Shown: one piece after another, positions 17,747 to 27,126 of the stretch | Layout: every line of letters starts with the position of its first letter | How positions within the stretch are numbered: the first letter of the stretch is position 1 | Assembly: GCA_020636435.1 (NCBI GenBank) | Contig: JACJXX010000002.1 | Location: forward strand, 3,658,001 to 3,722,000 | Direction of reading: 5' to 3' | DNA length: 64,000 bases | Origin: Lewinellaceae bacterium | Lineage (GTDB): Bacteria; Bacteroidota; Bacteroidia; Chitinophagales; Saprospiraceae | Translations under genes and position numbers: made by a program | Notes under the pieces: generated by a model | Told to the model about the DNA's origin: nothing | The model's input: the letters and a program-made list of their open reading frames with translations, nothing else | Databases searched by the model: none

Positions 17747-19939
17747 ATGTCCGACCTCGTCGAAAAGAGAGAGATTCGCCGCAACGAAAAGGCAGTCTCC
17801 AATTTCAGCACGGGCAACCTGGTGCTGGAAACGGAAAACGGGTTTCCTTATATTCAGCGCGACATCAGCTGGCTGTCGTTCAATTACCGCGTCCTGCAGG
17901 AGGCTAAAGATCCTACCGTGCCCCTGTTGGAGCGAATAAAATTCCTGGCTATTTATTCTTCCAACCTCGACGAATTTTTCCGGGTGCGCATGGCCAACCA
18001 CCGCAACCTGCTGCGGGTAGGCAAAAAGACGAAAAAAGAGTTGCACATCGACTCCAAACAGATCGTCAAGGACATTCAGCGCATCGTCAACAAGCAACAG
18101 GAAGAGTTCAGCCGGATATTTGAAAAGGAGATCATTCCTGAACTCAAACACCACAAAGTGCACCTGCTTCGGCGGCTCGACCTGAATGAGCAGCAAAAGA
18201 AATTTGTGGAAGCTTACTTCAAGGACCACATGTTGCCCTTTGTGCAGCCGGTTTTGCTGGTGAAGAACAAGATTCGCCCTTTCCTGAACAATGCCGCCTT
18301 ATACTTAACTGTCCTGCTCCAGGATAAAACCGATCCGCAAAAGCCCCACCAGTACGCCAACGTAAAAATACCTTCCGACCACCTGCCGCGCTTTATCGAG
18401 CTGCCCTCCGCCACCAACCGCCACGACCTCATCATGCTGGACGATATCGTGCGGCACAGTGTTTCCTGGATGTTTCCCGGGTATCACATCCTGGATACTT
18501 TCTCCATTAAGCTCACCCGGGACGCCGAGCTGTACATCGACGATGAATTTTCGGGCGACCTCGTTCAAAAGATCAAGGAGAGCCTGGCTAAACGGCAGGT
18601 GGGGCCGGCCTCCCGTTTTGTCTACGACCGGGAGATGCCGAATGAACTCCTGGATTTCCTCAAGGAAGCGTTCGACCTGGAAAAATACGACATTCTGCAG
18701 GAAGGGCGCTACCACAACAATTTCGATTTTTTTAAATTCCCCGACTTCGGGATGGCCCAACTGAGCAACCCTCCGCTGCCTTCGCTGCCCTACCCTACCC
18801 TGGAAGACAGCCCGGACTTCTGGCAATCCATCCGCGAAAAGGACCACCTCATCCACGTCCCTTACCACTCTTATGATTCCGTCGTCCGCTTCTTTGAAGA
18901 AGCCGCCCGCGACCCCAAGGTGACCCACATAAAGATCATTCAGTACCGGGTGGCCCGCAAATCGCGCATCATGCAGGCGCTGCAGGACGCGGTAAAGGCC
19001 GGCAAACAGGTATCGGTATTTATAGAAGTCAAAGCCCGGTTCGACGAGGAAGCCAACCTGGAGTGGGGCGAAAAGCTCGAACAGGCGGGCGTTAATGTCC
19101 ACTACAGCTTTCCCGGCGTGAAAGTACATTCCAAACTTGCTCTGGTGCGCCGCATCGAAGGGCGCAAAGCCCGCATGTACACCTACCTGTCTACCGGCAA
19201 CTTCCACGAAGACACCGCCAAGGTCTACAGCGATTTCGGAGTGTTTACCGCCGACGAGCGCCTGGTCAACGAAGTAGCGCGGGTCTTTTCCTTCCTGGAA
19301 ACGGTTAAAGTGCCGCAGCAGGGCTTCCAGCACCTGCTCGTGGGCCAGTTCAACCTGCGCACCGAACTGGAAAAGCTGATCGATTTTGAGATCGAACAAG
19401 CACGGGCCGGCCAACGGGCGGAGATCATCCTCAAGCTGAACAGCCTTCAGGACCAGTCGATGATCGAAAAGCTCTATCTGGCCAGCCAGGCAGGCGTAAA
19501 AATCCAGTTGATCATCCGCGGCATCTGCTCCCTGGTTCCCGGCATGAAAAGGGTCAGCGAGAACATATCGGCGGTGAGCATCGTAGACCGCTACCTCGAA
19601 CACGCCCGTGTTTTTATTTTCTACCACGGCGGCGAAGAACTGATCTACCTTTCCTCAGCCGACTGGATGGTTCGCAACCTCAGCTACCGGGTGGAAACGA
19701 CCTTCCCCGTCTATTCAGAACACATACGCAACCAGATCAAAGACTTCATAACCATTCAGCTGAGCGATAACGTAAAAGCCAGGATCATCGACAGGGAATC
19801 CAGCAACGAATACCGCACCGACGGCTCCGACCTGGCTATCCGCGCTCAAATGGAGACCTATTATTACATCAAACGGCAATCTGAAACGGAAAGCAGCCAG
19901 GAGGAAGAGCCGGGTGAGGGGTTGGGGGCGGTTGAGTAG
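17747..19939 (+). CDS. ppk1: polyphosphate kinase 1
   Basis: 730 residues, full length. Reversibly polymerises ATP gamma-phosphate into polyphosphate. The N-terminal helical domain begins YIQRDISWLSFNYRVLQEA, the standard PPK1 opening. The phospholipase-D-like core carries the autophosphorylated His in GVKVHSKLALV and the second conserved His in EHARVFIF, plus TYLSTGNFHEDTAKVYSDFG. Its neighbour upstream is DUF72; downstream is an 8-nt repeat array. No exopolyphosphatase gene is in view. Confidence 0.97.
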   Translation: MSDLVEKREIRRNEKAVSNFSTGNLVLETENGFPYIQRDISWLSFNYRVLQEAKDPTVPLLERIKFLAIYSSNLDEFFRVRMANHRNLLRVGKKTKKELHIDSKQIVKDIQRIVNKQQEEFSRIFEKEIIPELKHHKVHLLRRLDLNEQQKKFVEAYFKDHMLPFVQPVLLVKNKIRPFLNNAALYLTVLLQDKTDPQKPHQYANVKIPSDHLPRFIELPSATNRHDLIMLDDIVRHSVSWMFPGYHILDTFSIKLTRDAELYIDDEFSGDLVQKIKESLAKRQVGPASRFVYDREMPNELLDFLKEAFDLEKYDILQEGRYHNNFDFFKFPDFGMAQLSNPPLPSLPYPTLEDSPDFWQSIREKDHLIHVPYHSYDSVVRFFEEAARDPKVTHIKIIQYRVARKSRIMQALQDAVKAGKQVSVFIEVKARFDEEANLEWGEKLEQAGVNVHYSFPGVKVHSKLALVRRIEGRKARMYTYLSTGNFHEDTAKVYSDFGVFTADERLVNEVARVFSFLETVKVPQQGFQHLLVGQFNLRTELEKLIDFEIEQARAGQRAEIILKLNSLQDQSMIEKLYLASQAGVKIQLIIRGICSLVPGMKRVSENISAVSIVDRYLEHARVFIFYHGGEELIYLSSADWMVRNLSYRVETTFPVYSEHIRNQIKDFITIQLSDNVKARIIDRESSNEYRTDGSDLAIRAQMETYYYIKRQSETESSQEEEPGEGLGAVE

Positions 19940-19940
19940 G

Positions 19941-20075
19941 TACAGTGGTACAGTGGTTCATTGGTTCATTGGTTCATTGGTTCAGTGGTTCAGTGGTTCA
20001 GTGGTTCATTGGTTCATTGGTTCAGTGTATCAGTGAACCAGTGTATCAGTGTATCAGTGTATCAGTGTATTGGCT
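19941..20075. repeat. 8-nt tandem repeat array (GGTTCATT / GGTTCAGT / GTATCAGT)
   Basis: About fifteen head-to-tail copies of an 8-nt unit in three blocks: GGTTCATT, GGTTCAGT and GTATCAGT. The array begins right after the ppk1 stop codon. Related GTATCAGT units recur, in opposite orientations, at 40310-40375 and 40497-40543. The low-complexity open frame across it is not a gene. Confidence 0.9.
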
Positions 20076-20181
20076 AAACCAACCAACTCCATCGAATATT
20101 TCCCGATCTTCATCCATCATTGTGGAAGGCGGAGCCTGAGCGGCATAACTTGGGCACTCTAAATATCGATCAAAACCCACA

Positions 20182-21771
20182 ATGATGAGAATACTGAAAT
20201 TGTCCTGGCTACCCGCCATTTTATTATCGCTTGTTTTCACCGCCTGCCAGCAAACACCCCCCGCGCCCGACGACAGCCTTCAATTCCTTCCGGAAAGCAC
20301 GGCAATGGTTACGGCAATACGCGCCGATCAGTTGATGGCTAAAGCCGATTTCAAGGCCATCCAGCAATCGGAAGGTTATCGGGAAATGATCGAAGAGGCC
20401 CGGGCCGCCAACCCGGTGCTGGCAAAAGTGCTGGAACAACCCGAAAGCTCAGGAGTAGACCTCGGGAAAAACATCTATCTTTCCGCCGAAGTGCAGGAAG
20501 GGAAAAAACCCTTTACCACCATCTCCTTTTCCATTGCCGACGCTCCGGCCTTTGAAAAACTACTCGAAAGCCTGGATGTGGACGCCAAACCTGCCGCCGA
20601 CCAGGGCTACCAGTTCCTCAGCCCTTCTCACAACAGCACATTGGCCTGGAACGAAAACTCCGCCATCATTGGAATTGCCGAAGACGGCACCGACGTCGAA
20701 GCCGCCATTAAGCGCTACCTGAAAACGCCGGCGGGGCAGTCCATCGCTCAGAACAAGAACCTGCGCCGTGCCCTGGCCAAAGATTTCGACATAGCCAACT
20801 GGTTTTCTTCCGATTTCCTGCTGGATTCCGAGCTGGCGAAAAATTCCAGCGCCCTGATGAACTACAAGCCGGAGGATTTGCGCGGCAACTACGTGCAACA
20901 CTTTCTCACCTTCGACAAAGGCATGATCAAAAGCGAAGCCAGCTTCGATTTCAAGAGCCAGGTCGCCAACGACCTCAGCATGCTTTTCCGGGACAAGGTG
21001 AAGACGGATTTCGTCAAGCTCGCTCCGGAAGGAGAGCCTTTATTCTTTATGGCTACGGCCTTTGACATGGACGGCATCAACCAGTTGCTGGTCGAGAAAT
21101 ACAGCAAAGGCCTCGCAGAAGGAGGGCTGAAGGAATACGGCATTTCCACCAACACCCTGATCAAAGCGCTGAATGGCGACATCATGCTCACTGCTTATGC
21201 TTCCCAACAAGAAGACAGCAAACCGGAGCTCGTCTTTGCCGCCCGGATCGGCGACAAAGAAGCCCTGCAATCCCTTATCGACATGGCGGTGAAGGAAAAT
21301 AAGATCGAAAAGCTGAGCGAGAACCGCTACCAGTTCCTGGAGTGGAAAAAAGAGATGAAGGACGATTCGGCCTACGCCGAAACAAAAGTCCACGTAGAAG
21401 CCCAGTTTTTGCTCCACGGCGGCTTGCTGTACATGGCCAGCCAACCCGCCCTGCTGGATAAGGTAGAAAACGGGCAGACGGGGCTCCGGGGCCCGATCGC
21501 CGACCAGGCAAAAGCACTGTCCGGCCAAAACATCTTCACCGCCCTGGGCGATATCGCCGCACTGGAAGCGATGGGCAATGGAAATCCGGAAGGCAATATG
21601 CCCATTGAAGGCATCGAAGCCACTGCCCGGCGCGAAGGAACCAAACTGGCTCTCAAGATGAAGGACAAATCGGCGAACAGCCTGAAAGTCCTCATCGATA
21701 TGATGAAAAAAGCAAAGCCTCAGGAGGAGCCGGCAGAGCAAGGGACGGAAACTTCTGAATCGGAGATTTAA
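20182..21771 (+). CDS. DUF4836 family lipoprotein
   Basis: 529 residues. The N-terminus is a lipoprotein signal with lipobox LVFTAC (Cys about 21), so it should be an envelope lipoprotein. The body follows the DUF4836 plan of Bacteroidota: an opening like SLQFLPESTAMVTAIRADQLM, repeated domains, and an IFTALGDIAALEAMG segment near the end. Function unknown in the family. Two adjacent ATG codons (20182 and 20185) are equally possible starts. Confidence 0.8.
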   Translation: MMRILKLSWLPAILLSLVFTACQQTPPAPDDSLQFLPESTAMVTAIRADQLMAKADFKAIQQSEGYREMIEEARAANPVLAKVLEQPESSGVDLGKNIYLSAEVQEGKKPFTTISFSIADAPAFEKLLESLDVDAKPAADQGYQFLSPSHNSTLAWNENSAIIGIAEDGTDVEAAIKRYLKTPAGQSIAQNKNLRRALAKDFDIANWFSSDFLLDSELAKNSSALMNYKPEDLRGNYVQHFLTFDKGMIKSEASFDFKSQVANDLSMLFRDKVKTDFVKLAPEGEPLFFMATAFDMDGINQLLVEKYSKGLAEGGLKEYGISTNTLIKALNGDIMLTAYASQQEDSKPELVFAARIGDKEALQSLIDMAVKENKIEKLSENRYQFLEWKKEMKDDSAYAETKVHVEAQFLLHGGLLYMASQPALLDKVENGQTGLRGPIADQAKALSGQNIFTALGDIAALEAMGNGNPEGNMPIEGIEATARREGTKLALKMKDKSANSLKVLIDMMKKAKPQEEPAEQGTETSESEI

Positions 21772-21874
21772 TCCAAGCTCGGCTGGTAGCCCCAGCTTTG
21801 GCTGTTCGCGGCGGTTCGGTGGTTCCAAGTTGGTTGCCAAATGCACGCCCGTCCTCGGGCCTCGGCCGGGCATT

Positions 21875-21922
21875 AGACCTGACAAGTTTCCACTGGCCAT
21901 CATCCGGAAACTTGTCAGGTCT
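21875..21922 (+). terminator. perfect 17-bp hairpin, possible terminator
   Basis: AGACCTGACAAGTTTCC (21875-21891) pairs exactly with 21906-21922 around a 14-nt loop, about 100 nt after the DUF4836 stop. Only a short T-rich run follows (CTTT), so it may equally be a dispersed palindromic repeat. Confidence 0.45.
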
Positions 21923-22095
21923 TTCGCCAAGGAACTTCCCCCCTCTAGCCATTTGTTAATCAGATGCTTGCAATCAACAATCCGGTTTTCGATCAAATTT
22001 TTATCCGGAAAACTTGTTTATAAATAGCGATGCGCTTATATTTGCAATCGCTTCTGAAAAAGGAGTTCAGGATGAAGTTCCTGAAAAGTTAATAA

Positions 22096-22192
22096 GCGGA
22101 TGTAGCTTCCCGATAGCTATCGGGAGTAGAGCGTCCCGTCCGAAGGGACGGGACCAAGGTTGAGGCCGCGGGTTCGTGCCTCGCCGTCCGTT
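22096..22192 (+). pseudogene. tRNA-Gly relic invaded by two palindromes
   Basis: The start (GCGGATGTAGCT), the GTAGAGCG segment, the 3' half of the anticodon arm (CCAAGGTTGAGG) and the T arm (CGCGGGTTCG) match the intact tRNA-Gly at 22226. In place of CAGTTG in the D loop there is an 18-nt palindrome, TCCCGATAGCTATCGGGA (22108-22125). In place of CAACCTTG, the 5' half of the anticodon arm, there is a 20-nt palindrome at 22134-22153 (TCCCGTCC...GGACGGGA). With the anticodon stem halved it cannot work as a normal tRNA. Several substitutions in the T arm and acceptor 3' strand fit decay after duplication. Confidence 0.8.
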
Positions 22193-22225
22193 CATTTTGG
22201 TTTCTGAAGCATAATTTTATAATAA

Positions 22226-22298
22226 GCGGATGTAGCTCAGTTGGTAGAGCGCAACCTTGCCAAGGTTGAGGTCGCGGGTTCGAGTCTCGTCATCCGCT
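22226..22298 (+). tRNA. tRNA-Gly (anticodon GCC)
   Basis: 73-nt cloverleaf: acceptor GCGGATG pairs with CATCCGC at 22291-22297, D arm with AGTTGGTA, anticodon arm CAACCTT-GCC-AAGGTTG, T arm with GGGTTCGAGTC. CCA is not encoded. A terminator follows at 22311-22340. Confidence 0.97.
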
Positions 22299-22310
22299 CA
22301 GTTTCTGAAC

Positions 22311-22340
22311 AAAAAGCCTTCTGGTGACAGGAGGCTTTTT
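22311..22340 (+). terminator. terminator after tRNA-Gly
   Basis: AAAAAGCCTTCTG pairs with CAGGAGGCTTTTT around a 4-nt loop (one G-T pair), and the T run lies within the 3' arm. It sits 12 nt after the tRNA. Confidence 0.85.
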
Positions 22341-22368
22341 GTATTTTTAGCTATCTTTGAAGCAATTA

Positions 22369-22454
22369 GCCCGGGTGGCGGAATTGGTAGACGCGCTGGA
22401 CTTAAAATCCAGTGGGCAGTGATGCCCGTACGGGTTCGATTCCCGTCCCGGGTA
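22369..22454 (+). tRNA. tRNA-Leu (anticodon UAA)
   Basis: 86-nt class II tRNA: acceptor GCCCGGG with CCCGGGT at 22447-22453, D arm with AATTGGTAGACG, anticodon arm CTGGACT-TAA-AATCCAG, a long variable arm (TGGGCAGTGATGCCCGT region) and T arm ACGGGTTCGATTCCCGT. The discriminator is A; CCA is not encoded. Confidence 0.96.
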
Positions 22455-22464
22455 CAAATTTTTC

Positions 22465-22498
22465 AAAGGCGTTTTCGCGGTTGCGAAAACGCCTTTTT
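22465..22498 (+). terminator. terminator after tRNA-Leu
   Basis: A 14-bp stem, AAAGGCGTTTTCGC (22465-22478) with its complement at 22483-22496, a GGTT loop and a T run. A clear intrinsic terminator 10 nt after the tRNA. Confidence 0.93.
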
Positions 22499-22509
22499 AT
22501 TTATTGCCA

Positions 22510-22685
22510 TAGTCAAACCGACGCCTTATTATCAATTTCTAAATCACGAATTGAGCAAAGATGACCCTATTGCTGAAGAAAACAGGAAAGTGCTTGATCC
22601 GTTGACCTTTCCCAGGCCGAAGGCGTTCAACCTTTATGTTTTGCCGTCACACCTTACAGATGCAGCATTTGCCCTGTCCAACTGA
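22510..22685 (+). pseudogene. unidentified C-terminal gene fragment
   Basis: After the tRNA-Leu terminator a frame reads YYQFLNHELSKDDPIAEENR then KVLDPLTFPRPKAFNLYVLP and stops at 22685. It is protein-like in composition but has no start codon or promoter of its own. I read it as the tail of an unknown gene left by rearrangement at the tRNA locus. Confidence 0.3.
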
Positions 22686-22690
22686 GCAAG

Positions 22691-22984
22691 GTTTCGCGAG
22701 GCTGAAGCGTGCCGGAATAAAGAACCCTGCTCCCCTGCCCTCCTTAAAAACTGGATCTTTTCGAGGAGGACACAATTAAGATAAGTTATAGGCAAAGTAG
22801 AAGGCTTGTAAACAAAGGCTTACAGCCCGGCAACCAATAAATTATTATGTTAAATAGAAGTTTTACACCCTCGTCATTTCTACCTCTCTTTAGCAAATAC
22901 AACCTGAACGCCACCACTATTCAGAAACGCACTCCCCCAGCCATGCCAGTTGCCGCATCTGCGGTACGCCAACCCAGACTTTAG
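22691..22984. other. spacer without recognisable features
   Basis: About 300 nt between the fragment above and the first RHS-like codons. It contains some near-repeated AAGGCTT words near 22800-22830 but no gene, RNA or element that I can support. Confidence 0.5.
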
Positions 22985-23742
22985 AAGAAGTGTTTGACGG
23001 CTTAGGCCGCCTCACCCGGCGTTCTGTCAACGGAGTGCCCAAGGAGGAGTTCTTCTATGATAGCCAGGGGCGCCAGCATAAGTTTGTCGATGCAATGGGA
23101 GAAGAAACCGGCTGGATTATACCTACGACGGCTACGGGCGGGAAAAACTGGTGCGGCTGCAAACGGGAATAAACCCCAGTACAAGCCACGGCTCGCCCGG
23201 CTCGAAAATCCTGGAATACGGATATGGAGAAGGCACTAACGAGCCAATCAACATCGGCAAAATGATGTGGTCGGACGCAAAAGTGCTGGACGGCACTGGC
23301 AACAACTTTGTTAACACAAAATTTGCCTACGGCCCATACGGCAGGGTGGAAGGCCAATACGAAACCCACCCTTTGGGTTTCGACAATTATAAATTCGACT
23401 ATAACCTGGCGGACTGGCTGAAGGTGGAAGAACGAACTCATTATGGCCCAAAGACCTTGGCCTTGCGCACCACTCACAAATATGACGGCTTCGGCCGGGA
23501 GACTGGGTATTTTATGTTTGCCGGCCCCGGCCCCAGAGACTTCATGCCCGACGGTTTCATCCTCGGCCGGTCCTACAACATCAAAGACCAGGTGAATGCG
23601 AAATACTACGGCAGCCTGGACGCCTTCAGCGCCCTGGACAAAGTGAAGCTGAAGTACAACGTACGCGGCTGGGTAACCGACATGAACGATATCGTATACG
23701 ACGAGCTGCAATTCGACGATTGCGGCACGGCCTTTGACCTTA

Positions 23743-23902
23743 GAGCGTGTTGGGATTTTCATGCTGAAGCCGAAAATGAGCAAATTTTGTCTCAGTCAAG
23801 GCAAATTTTGTAGTCGAATGCGGGCTATTCGGCGAAAAATTTAACGCCGAATGAGGGAAAATTTGCCATTTGGAGGCCAGCAATGGAATTCCCAACACGC
23901 TC
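23743..23902. mobile_element. hairpin element C (160 bp) inside the RHS relic
   Basis: Inverted ends GAGCGTGTTGGGA and complement, flanked on both sides by TTA (23740-23742 and 23903-23905), a 3-bp target duplication. The imperfect arms extend to about 45 bp. The apex has TTTTGTCTCAGTCAAGGC at one side and AACGCCGAATGAGGGAAAA at the other, matching the layout of elements A and B though more diverged. Removing it plus one TTA joins TAFDL to NGDTVQINKP in frame, so the insertion point is well defined. Confidence 0.85.
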
Positions 23903-25915
23903 TTAACGGCGATACGGTGCAGATAAACAAACCGTGGCGCTGGAGGAATTGCTGGAAATCCTCTGCACGGAAGGGGAAGAGGTGTCCATCAACGGCCTGG
24001 ACCCCTGCGCCAACGGGGATTGCTACGAGGTGTTGTCGGATTACTCGGCTCGCTTTATAATACGCGCTTACCCTGGTCATGGGGACCCGTCGCCGGATTT
24101 CCTTTGGGGGGTACGGGCTAACGGCCAACTGCTCCCCTTCAATTACCCCTATTATATCCATAATGAAATCTCTAGGAATCAGTTCGTTACTGCTTTAGGG
24201 AATTGGATGCGCCAAAACGGCTGGAGGTATGAGAACATTTCCTTTACCGCCGACTTAGTCAGCCAGGGCGTTAAAAAGCCCTACTACGATGTTTCCATTG
24301 TAATAACCGGCACGGATTTGAATTTTGAATTCGTTTATGAAGGCACAGATATGGCCAATCAGGTGCCCCACCCGTTTTCGGTAAAAAACCGTCCTCCTGT
24401 CCTGTGCAGCGGCCTGCCCGAATCGCCGAATGGCGAAGGCCAGGAGGTGGAAACGGTTAAAGAGCTGCTGGAGCAGGAAATCGCCAACCAAGCTTTGGAC
24501 AACCTGGCCCTTCCGGCGGTATTGTACAAAACCCATTTTCCCGACAGCAGCTACTACTGGGCCTTCGGGCAGGAATTGAAGAATATTCCGGCTATCTATC
24601 AGCGCTCGAAGCGGGTACACATCAGCAGCAGCCAGCAAAGCCTGTTGCTGGAAGGCGAAACGGAAGGGGAAGGAGCATCGGTGATGCTTGAGGAGTTTAT
24701 CGACCGGCTACGACCCGCTCAACCGGGTAACCGGCGCCCCGTATGGGTACCTGTACAGAAGCCCTAACCAGGGCATCCTGGCTGTACAGTCCAACGAGTA
24801 TGCCGCCCCCAGCTTTGGCTACGACGCGGTGGGCAATATTACCACTATCAAACGCATGGGCATGGTGGCCGGCGTAGATTGTTTCGAGCCTAAAACGATC
24901 GACAACCTGAGCCTCATTTATGACCCTGCGAGCAGCCGGCTCAACAAGGTCATAGATTCCGCCCCGGCGGACGGCAGGCCCTATGGCTTCAAGCCCGGAG
25001 CGAATAATAACGCCCTCTACCAGCATGATGACAACGGAAATATGACATACGACCCCCACAAAGGCTTGAACATGCAGTACAATTTCCTTAATTTACCTTC
25101 TCAGATTGGCCAAATGAGGCTAACCTACGACGCTACAGGCCGCAAGTGGAGCAAGGACGGCGAGTTCGGAACGACGAGCTACGCTTCGGGCATCGAATAC
25201 CACGATGGGAAACTGGAAGCCATTTATGCCCCCGATGGGCGGATGGTGGCAGAGTATACCAACGGGCAAATCACCCGCTACCGGGCGGAGTATTTTCATC
25301 AGGACCATCTGGGGAACACGCGGCTGGGCTTCTCAGACTTTAATCAGAACGGGCGGATTGACCTGGAGGAGGAGAACCCCAGTACGCCGTTGAATGAGTT
25401 TGAGGTTACGCAGGAGTCTCATTACTATCCTTTTGGGATGAACCAGGATGGGCCCTGGTATGCTGCCGTAGCGCCGGAGAACAAGTACTTGTATAATGGC
25501 AAGGAACTCAGCGCCGACTATGAGATCAACCTCTACGCGTACGGGGCGCGGTGGTATGACCCGGCGGTGGGAAGGTTTACGGGGGTGGATCCGATTGCGG
25601 AGGAGTTTCCGCATTTGTCGGTTTATAATTATGCGAGTAATGACCCGGTAAGGAATATTGACTTGCATGGACTTCAGGGAGTTCCCTATGTAGTCGGAGA
25701 AATTCTGAATAGAGTAGAGAATGTATTTGCTCCAGTTAAAGAGAAGTATGATGCTATAAAAGCAACGGGAGAAACGCAAAAAAGGGCACAGTTAGTTACA
25801 AAAGGGACAGGCAATGTGGTATTTGGTGTTCTGGGTACACTTGGAGCTGTTGCCCTTGCTCCAGAATCAGGAGGAGCCTCTGGAGTTGCAATTCCATTCA
25901 CTTTAGGAGAAGTAA

Positions 25916-26074
25916 GGCACGAGGAAAGAATAAAGTGTACAATTATGGCGCAGTAATTTTTGTGCCAGGCAAGGCGCGAAGAATGAGGATAGCCAAAGCT
26001 ACCTGAGTGATGAGCAACGCAGCATGGCGCAAAAAGGACAAGCCAGAATGGACAGTTTATTCTTTCGTCGTGCC
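25916..26074. mobile_element. hairpin element B, copy 1 (159 bp), splitting the RHS C-terminus
   Basis: Inverted ends GGCACGAGGAAAGAATAAA (two mismatches in the 20-bp repeat), flanked by TAA at 25913-25915 and 26075-26077. The arms extend imperfectly to about 50 bp around a 70-nt apex with GCCAGGCAAGGCGCGAAG and GAGCAACGCAGCATGGCG. Element plus one TAA is 162 nt, and deleting it gives a continuous reading frame from the RHS core into the tail (GEV-S-IGAAQIVDGFFG). As it stands the frame ends after 13 foreign codons. Confidence 0.92.
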
Positions 26075-26076
26075 TA

Positions 26077-26469
26077 AGTATTGGAGCGGCTCAAATAGTA
26101 GATGGTTTCTTTGGGGATGCAGACCCTAATTCAAATCTGCATAATACAGGAAGTATACCTGGACTTGTCACAGCGCAAGCCGGAGGATCTTCCGGAGCAG
26201 TTCAACTTGCAGATGCCATAGGTCAATTTACTCCTGGAATCCTTACTGGAGGAAATATTCTTGGTGGGGCCAAAGATGCAGCTCAGGCGGTTAAATCTTT
26301 ATCAAAAGGTAACATTAAAGAAGGTATGACACAAGCTGCGCAGGCCTATGACGCATTCAATGATACGAAAGGAGTGATAGAGGCAGCAGAAGTTTATAGA
26401 GAAATAGGAAAAGGGGAAATGCTCTCTGAAAAAGAAGTGATGGAAATAAAAAGGTTTATCAATGGACAA
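26077..26469 (+). pseudogene. detached RHS C-terminal tail (candidate toxin tip)
   Basis: An open frame without a start codon: IGAAQIVDGFFGDADPNSN..., glycine-rich in the middle (QFTPGILTGGNILGGAKD), ending KEVMEIKRFINGQ. It is the natural continuation of the RHS core (see element B copy 1) and is about 130 residues long, in the size range of RHS C-terminal tips. I cannot assign a toxin family. The stop at 26467-26469 overlaps the start of the next gene, the usual toxin-immunity arrangement. Confidence 0.6.
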
Positions 26470-26923
26470 TAGTGAAAACTTATTCTCAAGTTCAATGAGT
26501 AGCTTTTGGCGCTTCTTCATGATGGTGAATGCCTTTACCATCTTTATTGCATTCATTTTTGACCGGTATGACTTTTTCCTCTATTTAGTGACTTTGGGGA
26601 TTTTTGACCTTTCAATCCTTTTTTATACTTTTTATAAAAAAAGAGTTGAGTATGTCAAGGTGAATGAGATCAATAAAGAAGTAGAAATATCGTCAATATG
26701 CTGTTTTGGAAAAAAGGAGATAAATAATGTGAGTATTGATGAAATGCAGATACAGTATAGAGAAGAGCAAGTCAGCCGAGCAACAAGATACCGGATATTA
26801 AAAGTTTTCAATAAAGATGGCGGTTTAATATTCCGAATATCACCTAGCTTGCTGATTTGGGATAAAGAAAAAATTGATAAATTAACCAAAAAGCTTTTGG
26901 AGTTAGGGGTTAGTCCTGATTAG
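26462..26923 (+). CDS. two-helix membrane protein, candidate immunity protein of the RHS tip
   Basis: 153 residues; the start overlaps the last codons of the RHS tail by 8 bp. Two hydrophobic helices (about 14-33 and 38-56) are followed by a soluble part (about 60-150) with a strand pattern like bacterial PH-type domains (VKVNEINKEVEIS..., YRILKVFNKDGGLIFRI). Low-G+C codon use sets it apart from the core genes and fits horizontal exchange. The immunity role is inferred from position only. Confidence 0.6.
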   Translation: MDNSENLFSSSMSSFWRFFMMVNAFTIFIAFIFDRYDFFLYLVTLGIFDLSILFYTFYKKRVEYVKVNEINKEVEISSICCFGKKEINNVSIDEMQIQYREEQVSRATRYRILKVFNKDGGLIFRISPSLLIWDKEKIDKLTKKLLELGVSPD

Positions 26924-26934
26924 TTCACAGGTCT

Positions 26935-27085
26935 TGTTCATAACGACGTATCGTCGCAAACGCCCCAAAGCCCAGGGCTTCTGCTCTACAAAACAATGCA
27001 AAATCCGAAAGCCCGGCGCTACGGAGAAGTACTGCCGGAATAACCCCAAGGCCATCGACAAATACTATCCGAAACCGCAACCTTT
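26935..27085 (+). pseudogene. RHS-associated tail remnant
   Basis: Several frames together give KPGATEKYCRNNPKAIDKYY, close to KPGATPE...NNLEAIKAAIDKYHP found at about 30545-30625. Both remnants stand directly in front of a toxin-antitoxin cassette. It seems to be the last codons of another RHS-like gene; frames are broken. Confidence 0.45.
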
Positions 27086-27102
27086 TTTCATGATAAAACC
27101 GT

Positions 27103-27110
27103 TATCTTTA
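27103..27110 (+). promoter_or_regulatory. -7 box of the first toxin-antitoxin operon
   Basis: TATCTTTA, one mismatch from the Bacteroidota -7 consensus TAnnTTTG, 16 nt before the antitoxin ATG. The same CCGTTA-CTTTATGT context stands before the second cassette at 30641-30655. Confidence 0.4.
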
Positions 27111-27126
27111 TGTTTACAAAAAACTA

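Larger units (their letters stand above)
22985..26469 (+). pseudogene. RHS/YD-repeat protein gene, truncated, frameshifted and split by two hairpin elements
   Basis: The frame opens without a start inside a YD-repeat (FDGLGRLTRRSVNGVPKEEF) and runs through typical YD/RHS repeats to the core end (YNGKELSADYEINLYAYGAR, RFTGVDPIAEEFPHLSVYNY). A variable C-terminal region follows. Breaks: a frameshift near 23115 (one base missing in W-I-Y-T-Y-D-G-Y), element C at 23743-23902, a probable one-base loss near 23933, a frameshift near 24695, and element B at 25916-26074. RHS proteins are large secreted or surface proteins that deliver C-terminal toxins. The N-terminal secretion part is missing, so this is a relic or a silent tip reservoir. 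Confidence 0.85.

Noticed and set aside
22226..22454. tRNA genes as an integration site (attB) for a genomic island
   Set aside because: The accessory zone starts nearby, but I found no integrase gene and no direct repeat of a tRNA 3' end downstream in the window.
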